In this document: piece by piece, positions 1-5,293 of the stretch
Layout: each line of letters starts with the position of its first letter
How positions within the stretch are numbered: the first letter of the stretch is position 1
DNA from: an uncultured Oscillospiraceae bacterium
Lineage (GTDB): Bacteria; Bacillota; Clostridia; Oscillospirales; Oscillospiraceae
Direction of reading: 5' to 3'
Length of the DNA stretch: 5,498 nucleotides
NCBI GenBank assembly: GCA_934615645.1
Contig: CAKTTR010000103.1
Location: 1 to 5,498 of the forward strand
The notes under the pieces: model-generated
Seen by the model: the letters and a program-made list of their open reading frames with translations, nothing else
The model's database searches: none
Told to the model about the DNA's origin: nothing
Program-made: the position numbers and the translations under genes

Positions 1-75
1 AATTTTGTTGTCCGAAAGCCAGAAACCATTGATATTACTATGTTTTTCAAAAAGTTCTGTATCGCCACTCGCACC

Positions 76-118
76 AAAGATGCCGCCGTAATTCAAATGG
101 AATTACGGCGGCATCTTT
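76..118. terminator. Perfect 18-bp inverted repeat, probable intrinsic terminator or dispersed repeat hairpin
   Basis: The arms 76-93 and 101-118 are exact reverse complements around a 7-base loop (94-100). The core is GC-rich (GCCGCC/GGCGGC), and the stem is flanked by A's on the left and T's on the right. Read rightward, it ends in TTTT (115-118) then CT, which fits a terminator for a gene lying to the left of the window. Read leftward, it ends in only three T's, so it could also stop readthrough from the minus-strand operon that ends at 239. The arms lie in a more AT-rich stretch than the nearby genes. A palindromic dispersed repeat is the alternative reading. The hairpin itself is certain; its role is inferred. 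Confidence 0.7.
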
Positions 119-201
119 TCTATGCGCGATATACCAACATCACTGGAAACGCTGCTTGCCCACGGCGTGACCGGCGCGGGGATTTCTTTTGGTCCCACAC
201 A

Positions 202-235
202 GCATGGCAAGTCGCCCGGCGGGCGGCTGCCATGC
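202..235. repeat. Imperfect inverted repeat just downstream of the leftward operon
   Basis: GCATGGCA at 202-209 pairs with TGCCATGC at 228-235. Inside these, CGCCC pairs with GGGCG across a 3-base loop, with a small internal loop (AGT opposite GC) between the two stems. It sits 3 bases past the stop codon of the hydrolase on the minus strand. It could therefore stabilise or help end that mRNA, but no T-run follows on either strand, so it is not a classic intrinsic terminator. Confidence 0.5.
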
Positions 236-238
236 GCT

Positions 239-1012
239 TCACAGCTTTAGATTTGGCAGCTCCGGCAGAGTACCCTGCTCCACGATGGACCGCAGTAGCT
301 TTGCAAAGCCCTGGGGATTGCGGATCTGATACTGCATATGATCGTAACCCGCAAAAACCGGGAAATTACCTTGCGGATAGGCCTGCATGACTGCATCCCG
401 GTACTGATAATGCTCTTCTTTGCTGCCGAAGGCAAAGTAGGTGTTTCTCTGCAGCGCTTCCGGCAAAGGCGGAAATGGCCGCTCCTCCAAACTGTCCGCC
501 AGCTGGCGGCGCAGGTTGCCGTAGTGCAGCGCTTTGCCTGCGGCAATGAAATACGGCTTGATGGCAGCATCGTCGCACCAGAGCAGCTTCTTCAGCGTCC
601 CGCCCCGCGACCAATACAGGCTCTTGAGGGCAAGATACAAAAACGGCGTCATGATCCGGCGCGTTCCCTTTTTGATCTGCGCAAACTGGCCCCCATCAAA
701 GTAGACATGCCCAACCGGCAGAGCAGTCTGCGCCAAAAATGCCATCGCCAGATCTGCGCCGATGGACGAGGCAACGACCAGGGCCAGGCACTTCACCCCC
801 TGCCCATGGAGAAATTCCTCCACCTGCCGCACCTCATCCGTCTTGCCGCGGTATGCTTGCTCTGTGCAGTAAACGGTGGAATTCGGCAGAACACAGAAAT
901 AGTCATCCTGCAAATACTGCGCCACCGGGCGGCTGCTCGCGCCGGTTACGCCCATGGCGTGGAAGAACAGCACAGCAGGCGACTGCCGGTCCCCCAATGT
1001 TTCAAATCGCAT
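239..1012 (-). CDS. Alpha/beta hydrolase fold protein
   Basis: This 257-residue protein has the layout of a soluble alpha/beta hydrolase (esterase, lipase or peptidase-like). A first strand ending in the oxyanion-type loop HAMG (residues 18-21) is followed by a nucleophile elbow around residues 81-85, where ASSIG replaces the usual GxSxG and Ser83 would be the nucleophile. The C-terminal GYDHMQY segment carries His225 as the likely general base. An acid is probably in the SKEEH stretch (197-201), but I cannot fix it. No signal peptide or membrane helix is seen, so it should be cytoplasmic. The ATG at 1012 is preferred because the hydrolase fold begins at once and an in-frame stop lies a short way upstream. 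AAGG 7 bases upstream is a weak ribosome site. It is the last gene of the minus-strand operon, 37 bases after the membrane protein. The family is secure; the substrate is unknown. Confidence 0.85.
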   Translation of the reverse strand: MRFETLGDRQSPAVLFFHAMGVTGASSRPVAQYLQDDYFCVLPNSTVYCTEQAYRGKTDEVRQVEEFLHGQGVKCLALVVASSIGADLAMAFLAQTALPVGHVYFDGGQFAQIKKGTRRIMTPFLYLALKSLYWSRGGTLKKLLWCDDAAIKPYFIAAGKALHYGNLRRQLADSLEERPFPPLPEALQRNTYFAFGSKEEHYQYRDAVMQAYPQGNFPVFAGYDHMQYQIRNPQGFAKLLRSIVEQGTLPELPNLKL

Positions 1013-1049
1013 GATATCGCCTTGGATTTCTTTGATCGTCCTTTTTCTG

Positions 1050-1550
1050 TTAATGTATAAACAGCGTCATCATGGCAGCAAGCACCGCGGCGATGAGCGC
1101 CATGCCAACTGTGCCAAACAGCCACTTTTTCTGCTTATCCTTCGCGGTAATATACGGCTTTAAGTCCTCCGTCCCCGGAATCGTCCAGGCCTTTGTGTGC
1201 CCGACCCAAAAATCGTCGACCAAAAAACGGTCGATGAGATTCATAACAGACAGCATCACAAACAGCTGCCAAAATCCCACAAGAAAGCCCCGCGCGCCAT
1301 TCACCGCATAAGTGAAAAGCAGCACATAGGCAATATAGCCGGGAACACAGATGGCCTTGAAGCGCACGGCATTGCGCTTGATCTGCTCATGCGTTGTCAG
1401 CCCCCGCTCCACGCACCGCGCCTGCACCGCCGGGCTGTAGAGATGCACCATCCCGACTGCGCCCTTCCGGATGCCGACGGCGCAGACCAACACGAGCAAA
1501 GCCCCAAGGCCGATCCCCTTGAGCACGGTTTTTAAAATCAGGGCACCCAT
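1050..1550 (-). CDS. Small multi-pass membrane protein of unknown function
   Basis: I do not recognise a named function. From the ATG at 1550 the product is 166 residues with four likely membrane helices, at about 5-27, 66-84, 88-105 and 143-164. A basic, polar segment containing two Cys (C46, C68) lies between helices 1 and 2. A striking polar stretch follows helix 3 (about residues 107-133): DRF, DDFWVGHTKAW and IPGTEDLKPY, rich in acidic and aromatic residues and likely to be the functional core. The frame stays open up to 1712, but that extension is charged, lies inside the reductase gene and is not protein-like. The ATG at 1550 has AGGAGGG 8 bases upstream. The start overlaps the end of the reductase by 13 bases, which suggests translational coupling. 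Related proteins appear to occur in clostridia as uncharacterised proteins, but that is from memory. Confidence 0.75.
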   Translation of the reverse strand: MGALILKTVLKGIGLGALLVLVCAVGIRKGAVGMVHLYSPAVQARCVERGLTTHEQIKRNAVRFKAICVPGYIAYVLLFTYAVNGARGFLVGFWQLFVMLSVMNLIDRFLVDDFWVGHTKAWTIPGTEDLKPYITAKDKQKKWLFGTVGMALIAAVLAAMMTLFIH

Positions 1551-2473
1551 TTCAAATACCCTCCTGTCTCCTGCTCCAGCGCCTGCCAGACCGGATATTC
1601 CATCCCGGTCGCCGCAAAGAGTTCCTTTAAGTCCCGATTCAGGGCGCTCATTTCCTCGACCGCGTTCATGGCGTGGTCCGACGCGCAGATCTTTCCAAGG
1701 CTCGTCGCGCACATGAGCTGATAAAAGCGCAGGCAGGTCTTTCGATACTTGGCGCTCTCAAAGTCCTTATCCTCCGCTGGCAGGATCTCGTGCCCAGCAG
1801 CCTGGATGGCGCGGTAGCCTTCCAGATTCGCGTCGATCAGCCGGTTTAGATACGCGGTATTTCCCTTGAGCTTCTTCAGATCGCCATCCGTTTTATAGCA
1901 GGCAAAGGTCGCCGGGACGACAAACGCAGCGTGGCACAGGAGATAATCCCCCATGTTCGGCTCATACGTGACCCGGTACTTTGTCCCGGCAAAAATCTGG
2001 CCGATCAGCGCCTCATTGGACGGCGCGTCGCGCAGCTGACCGATCGTGATCTTGCGGAGATCCGCTGAGACCACGCGGTCGCTCTCCCGATGCCCCGCCG
2101 CGCTCGTAAAGGCAAATAGCACTGTTTTCCCCGGCAAGCGCGCCGCCGTTTCTGCCGCGCGCACATTATTGCCGAGAAAGACGATCTGTTTTGTCTTATT
2201 TTCCTGCAGGACCGGCAGGATCGACGCAAGCTGCGTATAACGCACCGCGACGAAGATCACATCATACGCATCCTCTGGCTGCAGCGCCGCCACGACTGGG
2301 ATCCGGCTGACCGACAACCTGGGCGGAACCTTATGTTTGATCCGCAGCCCGTTCTTTTGGAGCTCCGCCCCCCAGCTTCCCCGGGCAAGCAGCGTCACGT
2401 CCTTCCCCGCGCGAAACAGATTGTTGGCCAGATTGCAGCCAAGCACGCCTGCGCCAAATACCAGAATTTTCAT
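1538..2473 (-). CDS. Ketopantoate reductase-family (ApbA/PanE-like) NAD(P)-binding protein
   Basis: This 311-residue protein starts with a Rossmann fold: a beta strand, then GAGVLG (residues 7-12), the dinucleotide loop of the PanE/ApbA N-terminal domain. The LLARG end of the second strand (28-32) and the DVIFVAVR strand (71-78) follow the family order. The C-terminal half is helical, as in the ApbA C-terminal domain, and the length is typical. True PanE reduces 2-dehydropantoate to pantoate with NADPH on the way to CoA. Here the hallmark residues look absent: Arg78 stands where PanE has a Lys, and the helix that should carry the catalytic Lys and the Asn-Pro motif reads YLLCHAAFVVP (177-187). 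I therefore give no panE symbol. It may be a paralogue acting on another substrate. The ATG at 2473 has AGGGGGG 6 bases upstream. It is the first gene of the leftward operon. Confidence 0.85.
   Translation of the reverse strand: MKILVFGAGVLGCNLANNLFRAGKDVTLLARGSWGAELQKNGLRIKHKVPPRLSVSRIPVVAALQPEDAYDVIFVAVRYTQLASILPVLQENKTKQIVFLGNNVRAAETAARLPGKTVLFAFTSAAGHRESDRVVSADLRKITIGQLRDAPSNEALIGQIFAGTKYRVTYEPNMGDYLLCHAAFVVPATFACYKTDGDLKKLKGNTAYLNRLIDANLEGYRAIQAAGHEILPAEDKDFESAKYRKTCLRFYQLMCATSLGKICASDHAMNAVEEMSALNRDLKELFAATGMEYPVWQALEQETGGYLKWVP
1559..1565 (-). promoter_or_regulatory. Ribosome binding site that fixes the start of the membrane protein
   Basis: On the minus strand the sequence reads AGGAGGG, then 8 bases, then ATG at 1550. 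It lies inside the 3' end of the reductase gene. It is strong evidence that the membrane protein starts at 1550 and not at the earlier in-frame ATG at 1712. Confidence 0.8.
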
Positions 2474-2523
2474 CCTGAACCCCCCTATCTCAAAATACAG
2501 AATCTGTTACTTTTTAGCCAGTA

Positions 2524-2539
2524 GTTAGCTTACGCTAAC
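2524..2539. repeat. Perfect palindrome with 6-bp arms: operator or GNRA-loop RNA hairpin
   Basis: GTTAGC (2524-2529) and GCTAAC (2534-2539) flank a 4-base centre. In the leftward transcript the loop reads GUAA, a GNRA tetraloop, so it would form a stable small hairpin in the 5' leader of the reductase operon. As DNA, the 16-bp symmetry would also suit a dimeric repressor downstream of the promoter. No regulator gene is present in the window to choose between these. Confidence 0.5.
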
Positions 2540-2551
2540 ATCAATGCACTT

Positions 2552-2571
2552 AAAAAGCCGCCATCGGCAGC
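2552..2571 (-). terminator. Terminator-like hairpin in the leader of the leftward operon (possible attenuator)
   Basis: On the minus strand GCTGCC pairs with GGCGGC (one U-G wobble) around a 3-base loop, and TTTTT follows directly. It lies about 20 bases after the predicted transcription start and about 80 bases before the reductase start codon, so termination here would switch the operon off. The stem is short (6 bp), so it may be a weak or conditional terminator. The T-run can also pair with a downstream TAAAAAG (2516-2510), which would compete with termination. Confidence 0.4.
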
Positions 2572-2598
2572 GATTTCTTTTCTTATTTCTTATATTAT

Positions 2599-2627
2599 AG
2601 TATACCACCCGCGCCGTGGAAAGACAA
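2599..2627 (-). promoter_or_regulatory. Sigma-A-type promoter of the reductase/membrane protein/hydrolase operon
   Basis: On the minus strand TTGTCT (2627-2622) and TATACT (2604-2599) are separated by exactly 17 bases. Transcription should start near 2592, leaving a leader of about 119 nt before the ATG at 2473. An overlapping TATAAT a few bases downstream would need a 22-base spacer and is less likely. Confidence 0.75.
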
Positions 2628-2697
2628 TATCCTTCCCAAATTCAAGCAGAGAATTGCATAAAACTACAACACCCGGCAGCGTTACCGCGGCAATTTC

Positions 2698-2726
2698 TTG
2701 CAATCCCCCCAAAAGTACGCTATACT
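2698..2726 (+). promoter_or_regulatory. Sigma-A-type promoter of the cytidine deaminase/MGMT-like unit
   Basis: TTGCAA (2698-2703) and TATACT (2721-2726) are 17 bases apart; the spacer contains a run of six C's. The predicted start near 2733 leaves a leader of about 120 nt. It is divergent from the minus-strand promoter, with about 70 bases between the two -35 boxes. Confidence 0.75.
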
Positions 2727-2732
2727 GGGTAT

Positions 2733-2853
2733 AAATTCTCAAAGCCTTGGCTTTTTACGCCTTGGGACCGTGCGGCTGCCGATACACGGCCTGGTCATAG
2801 AACCGTTACACGGCACGGAGCGGTGCTATCGCCGCAGGAGAGGGAGGAACGAT
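2733..2853 (+). other. Long 5' leader of the cytidine deaminase gene, no recognised riboswitch
   Basis: Between the predicted start of transcription and the ATG there are about 120 nt. A small inverted repeat AAAGCC/GGCTTT (2741-2754) is followed by T's right at the 5' end. GCCTTGG occurs twice (2744-2750 and 2759-2765). CCGTG (2768-2772) can pair with CACGG (2785-2789), and TACACGGC occurs twice further on. The ribosome site AGGGAGG (2841-2847) ends the leader. None of this matches a riboswitch class I can name. Confidence 0.35.
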
Positions 2854-3285
2854 ATGGATATCTGGCAGCAGCTCTATGAAAAAGCAAAAGCGCAATACCA
2901 CCCAACGGAGGTCTCCCCGTTTCTCTACGCACATCATGTCGTATGCGCGTTGGAAAGCGAAAGCGGCGAGATCTTTACCGGCTTCTGCATCGAAAGCTGC
3001 TGCGGCGTCATGGACCTTTGCGCGGAGCGCGTCGCCGCGCTGAACATGTATATGCGCAGCGGGCAAACCGTCGTCAAACGGTTGATCGCATTTCGCAATC
3101 AGCCCCCCTATGGCGCAGGCAGCGGGATGCCCTGCGGCGCCTGCCGGGAATTTTTCCTGCAGCTCTCGCCGAAGAATCAGGCGATGGAGATCTTAGTCGA
3201 CTACGAAACGCGAGAGACCATCACCCTGGCCGAATTGGTCCCCAATTGGTGGGGCACGGAGCGTTACCAAGCTGCCGGTGACTAG
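2854..3285 (+). CDS. Cytidine deaminase-family zinc enzyme
   Basis: The 143-residue product has the zinc deaminase signature. CAE at 56-58 gives the first zinc ligand, Cys56, and the proton-shuttling Glu58. PCGAC at 93-97 gives ligands Cys94 and Cys97. This three-cysteine arrangement and the length match the small tetrameric cytidine deaminases (about 130-140 residues), which convert cytidine or deoxycytidine to uridine forms for pyrimidine salvage. It differs from the classic enzyme: FTGFCIESCCGVMDL precedes the CAE motif, where typical enzymes have a GxNVENAS segment. Free cytidine is therefore not certain as substrate, and blasticidin-deaminase-like or modified-base activity is possible. 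The tail ELVPNWWG (127-134) fits the family's C-terminal LLPxxFG region. The ATG at 2854 has AGGGAGG 6 bases upstream, and the longer open frame upstream falls in the leader. The MGMT-like gene follows after 33 bases. Confidence 0.85.
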   Translation: MDIWQQLYEKAKAQYHPTEVSPFLYAHHVVCALESESGEIFTGFCIESCCGVMDLCAERVAALNMYMRSGQTVVKRLIAFRNQPPYGAGSGMPCGACREFFLQLSPKNQAMEILVDYETRETITLAELVPNWWGTERYQAAGD

Positions 3286-3318
3286 GCAGCGTCCAGCACC
3301 CAAAGGAGGCGCTCATCC

Positions 3319-3618
3319 ATGACGGAGGCTTTGGCCTACGAAATTCTATCCGTCGTCGCGGAGATCCCGGCAGGGCGGGTCGCAACATATGGGCAGATCG
3401 CGCGGCTGATCGGGCGGGAGAAAAATGCGCGGCTTGTAGGCAACGTCCTGCGTCACGCAGAATGCTACGGCGACTATCCCTGTCACCGGGTCGTCAATCA
3501 CGCAGGGCGGTTGGCACCGGGCTGGCCCGCGCAAGCCGCGCTGCTGGCACGCGAGCAAGTCCCCTTTCTGCCCAATGGCAATGTGGACTTGAAGCGGGCA
3601 CAATGGCACTGTGAATGA
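3319..3618 (+). CDS. Short MGMT-family protein (O6-alkylguanine DNA alkyltransferase-like domain)
   Basis: This 99-residue protein consists only of the DNA-binding and active-site domain of methylguanine-DNA methyltransferases. The start ILSVVAEIPAGRVATYGQIA (residues 10-29) is the typical opening, with Tyr24. ARLVG (37-41) supplies the arginine finger, Arg38. YPCHRV (53-58) holds the acceptor Cys55 and His56, and LLARE (75-79) provides Glu79. Alkyltransferase-like (ATL) proteins of this size usually have Trp in place of that Cys. Here the Cys is kept, so real methyl transfer from O6-alkylguanine is possible, although the N-terminal domain of Ada/Ogt is missing. AAGGAGG lies 9 bases before the ATG. 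It is probably co-transcribed with the deaminase, and both suit nucleotide or DNA quality control. No metal-binding or Ada-type regulatory domain is present. Confidence 0.85.
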   Translation: MTEALAYEILSVVAEIPAGRVATYGQIARLIGREKNARLVGNVLRHAECYGDYPCHRVVNHAGRLAPGWPAQAALLAREQVPFLPNGNVDLKRAQWHCE

Positions 3619-3664
3619 GGCCGCGCCAGCTTCCCGAGGCTTCTGATAAACCGCGTATGGCCGT

Positions 3665-3679
3665 CTGCTGATGCAGCAG
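3665..3679. repeat. Small hairpin after the MGMT-like gene
   Basis: CTGCTG and CAGCAG form a 6-bp stem around a 3-base loop, 46 bases past the MGMT-like stop codon. No T-run follows directly, so it is not a convincing terminator. A second weak repeat, GGAATTT/AAATTTCC with one bulge, lies next to it (3679-3698). Together they may mark the 3' end of the transcript. I see nothing else in 3619-3699. Confidence 0.3.
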
Positions 3680-3699
3680 GAATTTGTAGAAAATTTCCT

Positions 3700-3728
3700 T
3701 TGCATTTTCTTGCTGCAACCGTTATAAT
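3700..3728 (+). promoter_or_regulatory. Strong sigma-A promoter of the MATE pump gene
   Basis: TTGCAT (3700-3705) and a perfect TATAAT (3723-3728) are 17 bases apart, the best promoter in the window. Transcription should start near 3735, a few bases before the left arm of the following hairpin. Confidence 0.8.
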
Positions 3729-3738
3729 AAGTCTAACA

Positions 3739-3793
3739 ACGTGTGGCATTTTGCGTAATTCCAGTTGCGCAAAAATGCCACACGTCTATTTTT
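3739..3793 (+). terminator. Large hairpin plus T-rich run in the MATE leader: attenuator candidate
   Basis: Arms 3739-3755 and 3768-3785 pair over 17 bp with one bulged A and a 12-base loop, and CTATTTTT follows (3786-3793). This is a typical intrinsic terminator by structure, but it lies downstream of the TATAAT promoter and upstream of the pump's ribosome site. Most transcripts would therefore stop after about 55-60 nt unless the hairpin is prevented from forming. It would also stop readthrough from the MGMT-like gene, so it may simply be that unit's terminator. Confidence 0.7.
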
Positions 3794-3814
3794 ATGCAGA
3801 AAGGCCGAAACATT

Positions 3815-5224
3815 ATGAATCCAAACGCACTCCCCTTGGGGACCGCACCGGTGGGCAAGCTGATGCGCCGGTATGCCGTCCCCTGCATTATTTCACTTTT
3901 GGTCGGCGCGCTTTATAATATTGTCGACCAAATTTTTATTGCCAATGCCTCTTATCTCGGTTCCTATGGCAATGCGGCCAACACCGTTGTATTCCCGATG
4001 ACCGTCATTGCCTTGGCCTTAGCGGTTATGATTGGCGACGGCTGCTGTGCCTTTGTCAGCATCAGTTTAGGGCAAGATCAAGCTGCTGACGCAAAAAAGA
4101 GCGTTGGGAACGCTGTGGTAACAGTCATTCTTGCCAGCCTCTTGTTGACAATCCTTTATCTTTGCCTTGTTAATCCGATTCTCACAATGTTTGGCGGCAC
4201 GGTCAACGCAGAGACATTTCAATACAGCCAGGAGTATTTCTTCTATATCACCCTCGGCATTCCTTTTTATATGTTTGGTCAGGCAATGAATCCGATCATC
4301 CGTGCTGACGGGAGCCCCAAATTTGCCATGGTCTCAACGCTTGCAGGCGCCGTCGTTAATTTGATTCTGGATCCGATCTTCATTTTCCTCTTTCGTTGGG
4401 GCATGATGGGGGCGGCTGTTGCAACCGTTCTTGGGCAGGTACTAACCGCAGGCTTGGCCGTCTGGTACCTGCTTCGTATGAAACTAATTCGACCGCAGCG
4501 TGCAGATTTCCACCCCAATGGTGCGATCCTACGCCGAACGCTGGTACTGGGTATGACCAGCTTTCTTTCCCAAATTTCCCTTGTCGCGGCAATGGCTGCC
4601 ATCAATAATATGCTGCGCAAATACGGTGCGCAGGATGCTACTTTTGGCCAGGTGCGCTACGCGCAGATCCCGATGGCCGTGGTTGGCATCGTCATGAAAT
4701 TCTTCCAAATCGTGATCTCTGTTGTTGTCGGCATGGCCGCCGGATGCATTCCCGTTGTCGGGTATAATATGGGGGCCCAGCAGCCGCAGCGGGTCCGGCA
4801 GCTGCTGACAAAGCTGCTCTTTGCAGAAGCCGCCGTCGGTGCAGTCGGGTTTGTTTTTGTGGAATTTCTCCCCCGGCAGCTCATTGCCATTTTTGGCGCT
4901 GCCCACGAGAGCGCCTATTACACAGATTTTGCGATCCACGCATTCCGGACCTATCTCTGTATGGTCGTCCTGGCCTGTGTGAACAAAGCGACTTTTATTT
5001 TCCTGCAGGCCATGGGGAAAGCAGTCGCTTCGACGATGCTCTCCATGATGCGGGAGGTCGTCTTCGGTGTCGGCTTGGCGCTGCTGCTGCCATGCTTCTT
5101 TGGCCTGGACGGCGTGCTCTACTCCATGCCGCTGTCGGATATTTTGACCTTTCTAATCGCGATTGTCCTTCTCATCCGCACCTACCGGCAATTGCGGCAA
5201 AGTACGCCGCACGCTGAGATTTAA
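3815..5224 (+). CDS. MATE family multidrug efflux transporter (MepA-like)
   Basis: The product is a 469-residue membrane protein of normal length for the family, with about 12 hydrophobic helices in two homologous halves. Family segments seen: PLGTAPVGKLMRRYAVPCII near the start (7-26), YNIVDQIFI with Asp38 (34-42), GDGCCAFVSISLGQ (74-87), NPIIRADGSPKFAM (159-172) and LILDPIFIF (183-191). The second half restarts near LGMTSFLSQ (245-253). The match is to the MepA-like branch, which uses a sodium or proton gradient to export cationic dyes, antiseptics and some drugs; the actual substrates cannot be read from the sequence. The ATG at 3815 is chosen because the family's conserved start follows it and AGAAAGG lies 10 bases upstream. 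The in-frame ATG at 3743 falls inside the leader hairpin. It is transcribed alone from its own promoter, behind a possible attenuator. Confidence 0.93.
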   Translation: MNPNALPLGTAPVGKLMRRYAVPCIISLLVGALYNIVDQIFIANASYLGSYGNAANTVVFPMTVIALALAVMIGDGCCAFVSISLGQDQAADAKKSVGNAVVTVILASLLLTILYLCLVNPILTMFGGTVNAETFQYSQEYFFYITLGIPFYMFGQAMNPIIRADGSPKFAMVSTLAGAVVNLILDPIFIFLFRWGMMGAAVATVLGQVLTAGLAVWYLLRMKLIRPQRADFHPNGAILRRTLVLGMTSFLSQISLVAAMAAINNMLRKYGAQDATFGQVRYAQIPMAVVGIVMKFFQIVISVVVGMAAGCIPVVGYNMGAQQPQRVRQLLTKLLFAEAAVGAVGFVFVEFLPRQLIAIFGAAHESAYYTDFAIHAFRTYLCMVVLACVNKATFIFLQAMGKAVASTMLSMMREVVFGVGLALLLPCFFGLDGVLYSMPLSDILTFLIAIVLLIRTYRQLRQSTPHAEI

Positions 5225-5241
5225 ATCTAAATCCAACAAGC

Positions 5242-5286
5242 AGCGCCGCGGCGGCAGGGCTCTCCTGTCACCGCGGCGCTCGTTTT
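5242..5286 (+). terminator. Strong intrinsic terminator of the MATE gene
   Basis: AGCGCCGCGG (5242-5251) pairs with CCGCGGCGCT (5271-5280). The stem continues inward through CGGCAGG/CCTGTCA with one C-A mismatch and one wobble, to a 5-base loop (5259-5263). CGTTTT follows. It starts 17 bases past the pump's stop codon. It may also partly block leftward transcripts from the converging acetyltransferase gene, though the T-content on that side is poor. Confidence 0.85.
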
Positions 5287-5293
5287 CTGCCGT

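Noticed and set aside
122..250. 42-codon plus-strand frame starting MRDIPTSLETLLAHG
   Set aside because: The first half looks fairly protein-like, but there is no ribosome binding site, it runs through the 202-235 hairpin and it ends inside the converging hydrolase gene. It may be a remnant, but I cannot support it as a gene.
338..1060. Long open frame on the plus strand (240 codons) across the hydrolase gene
   Set aside because: It is antisense to a clear alpha/beta hydrolase, has no ribosome site, and its protein is Arg/Gln/His-rich without any recognisable fold.
1551..1712. N-terminal extension of the membrane protein to the ATG at 1712
   Set aside because: The extra 54 residues are charged, Gly/Arg-rich and lie wholly within the reductase gene. 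The ATG at 1550 has a strong, well-spaced ribosome site.
2474..2592. Fluoride-type riboswitch suggested by the GAUGG within the first leader hairpin
   Set aside because: Only the short GAUGG resemblance is present; the conserved downstream partner segments of that class are not recognisable, and the operon has no fluoride exporter.
3743..3814. Upstream in-frame ATG for the MATE pump
   Set aside because: It lies inside the leader hairpin, has no ribosome site, and the family's conserved N-terminus begins right after the ATG at 3815.
4529..4939. 136-codon minus-strand frame inside the MATE gene
   Set aside because: It is a shadow of a strongly supported transporter gene, lacks a ribosome site and has no recognisable domain.
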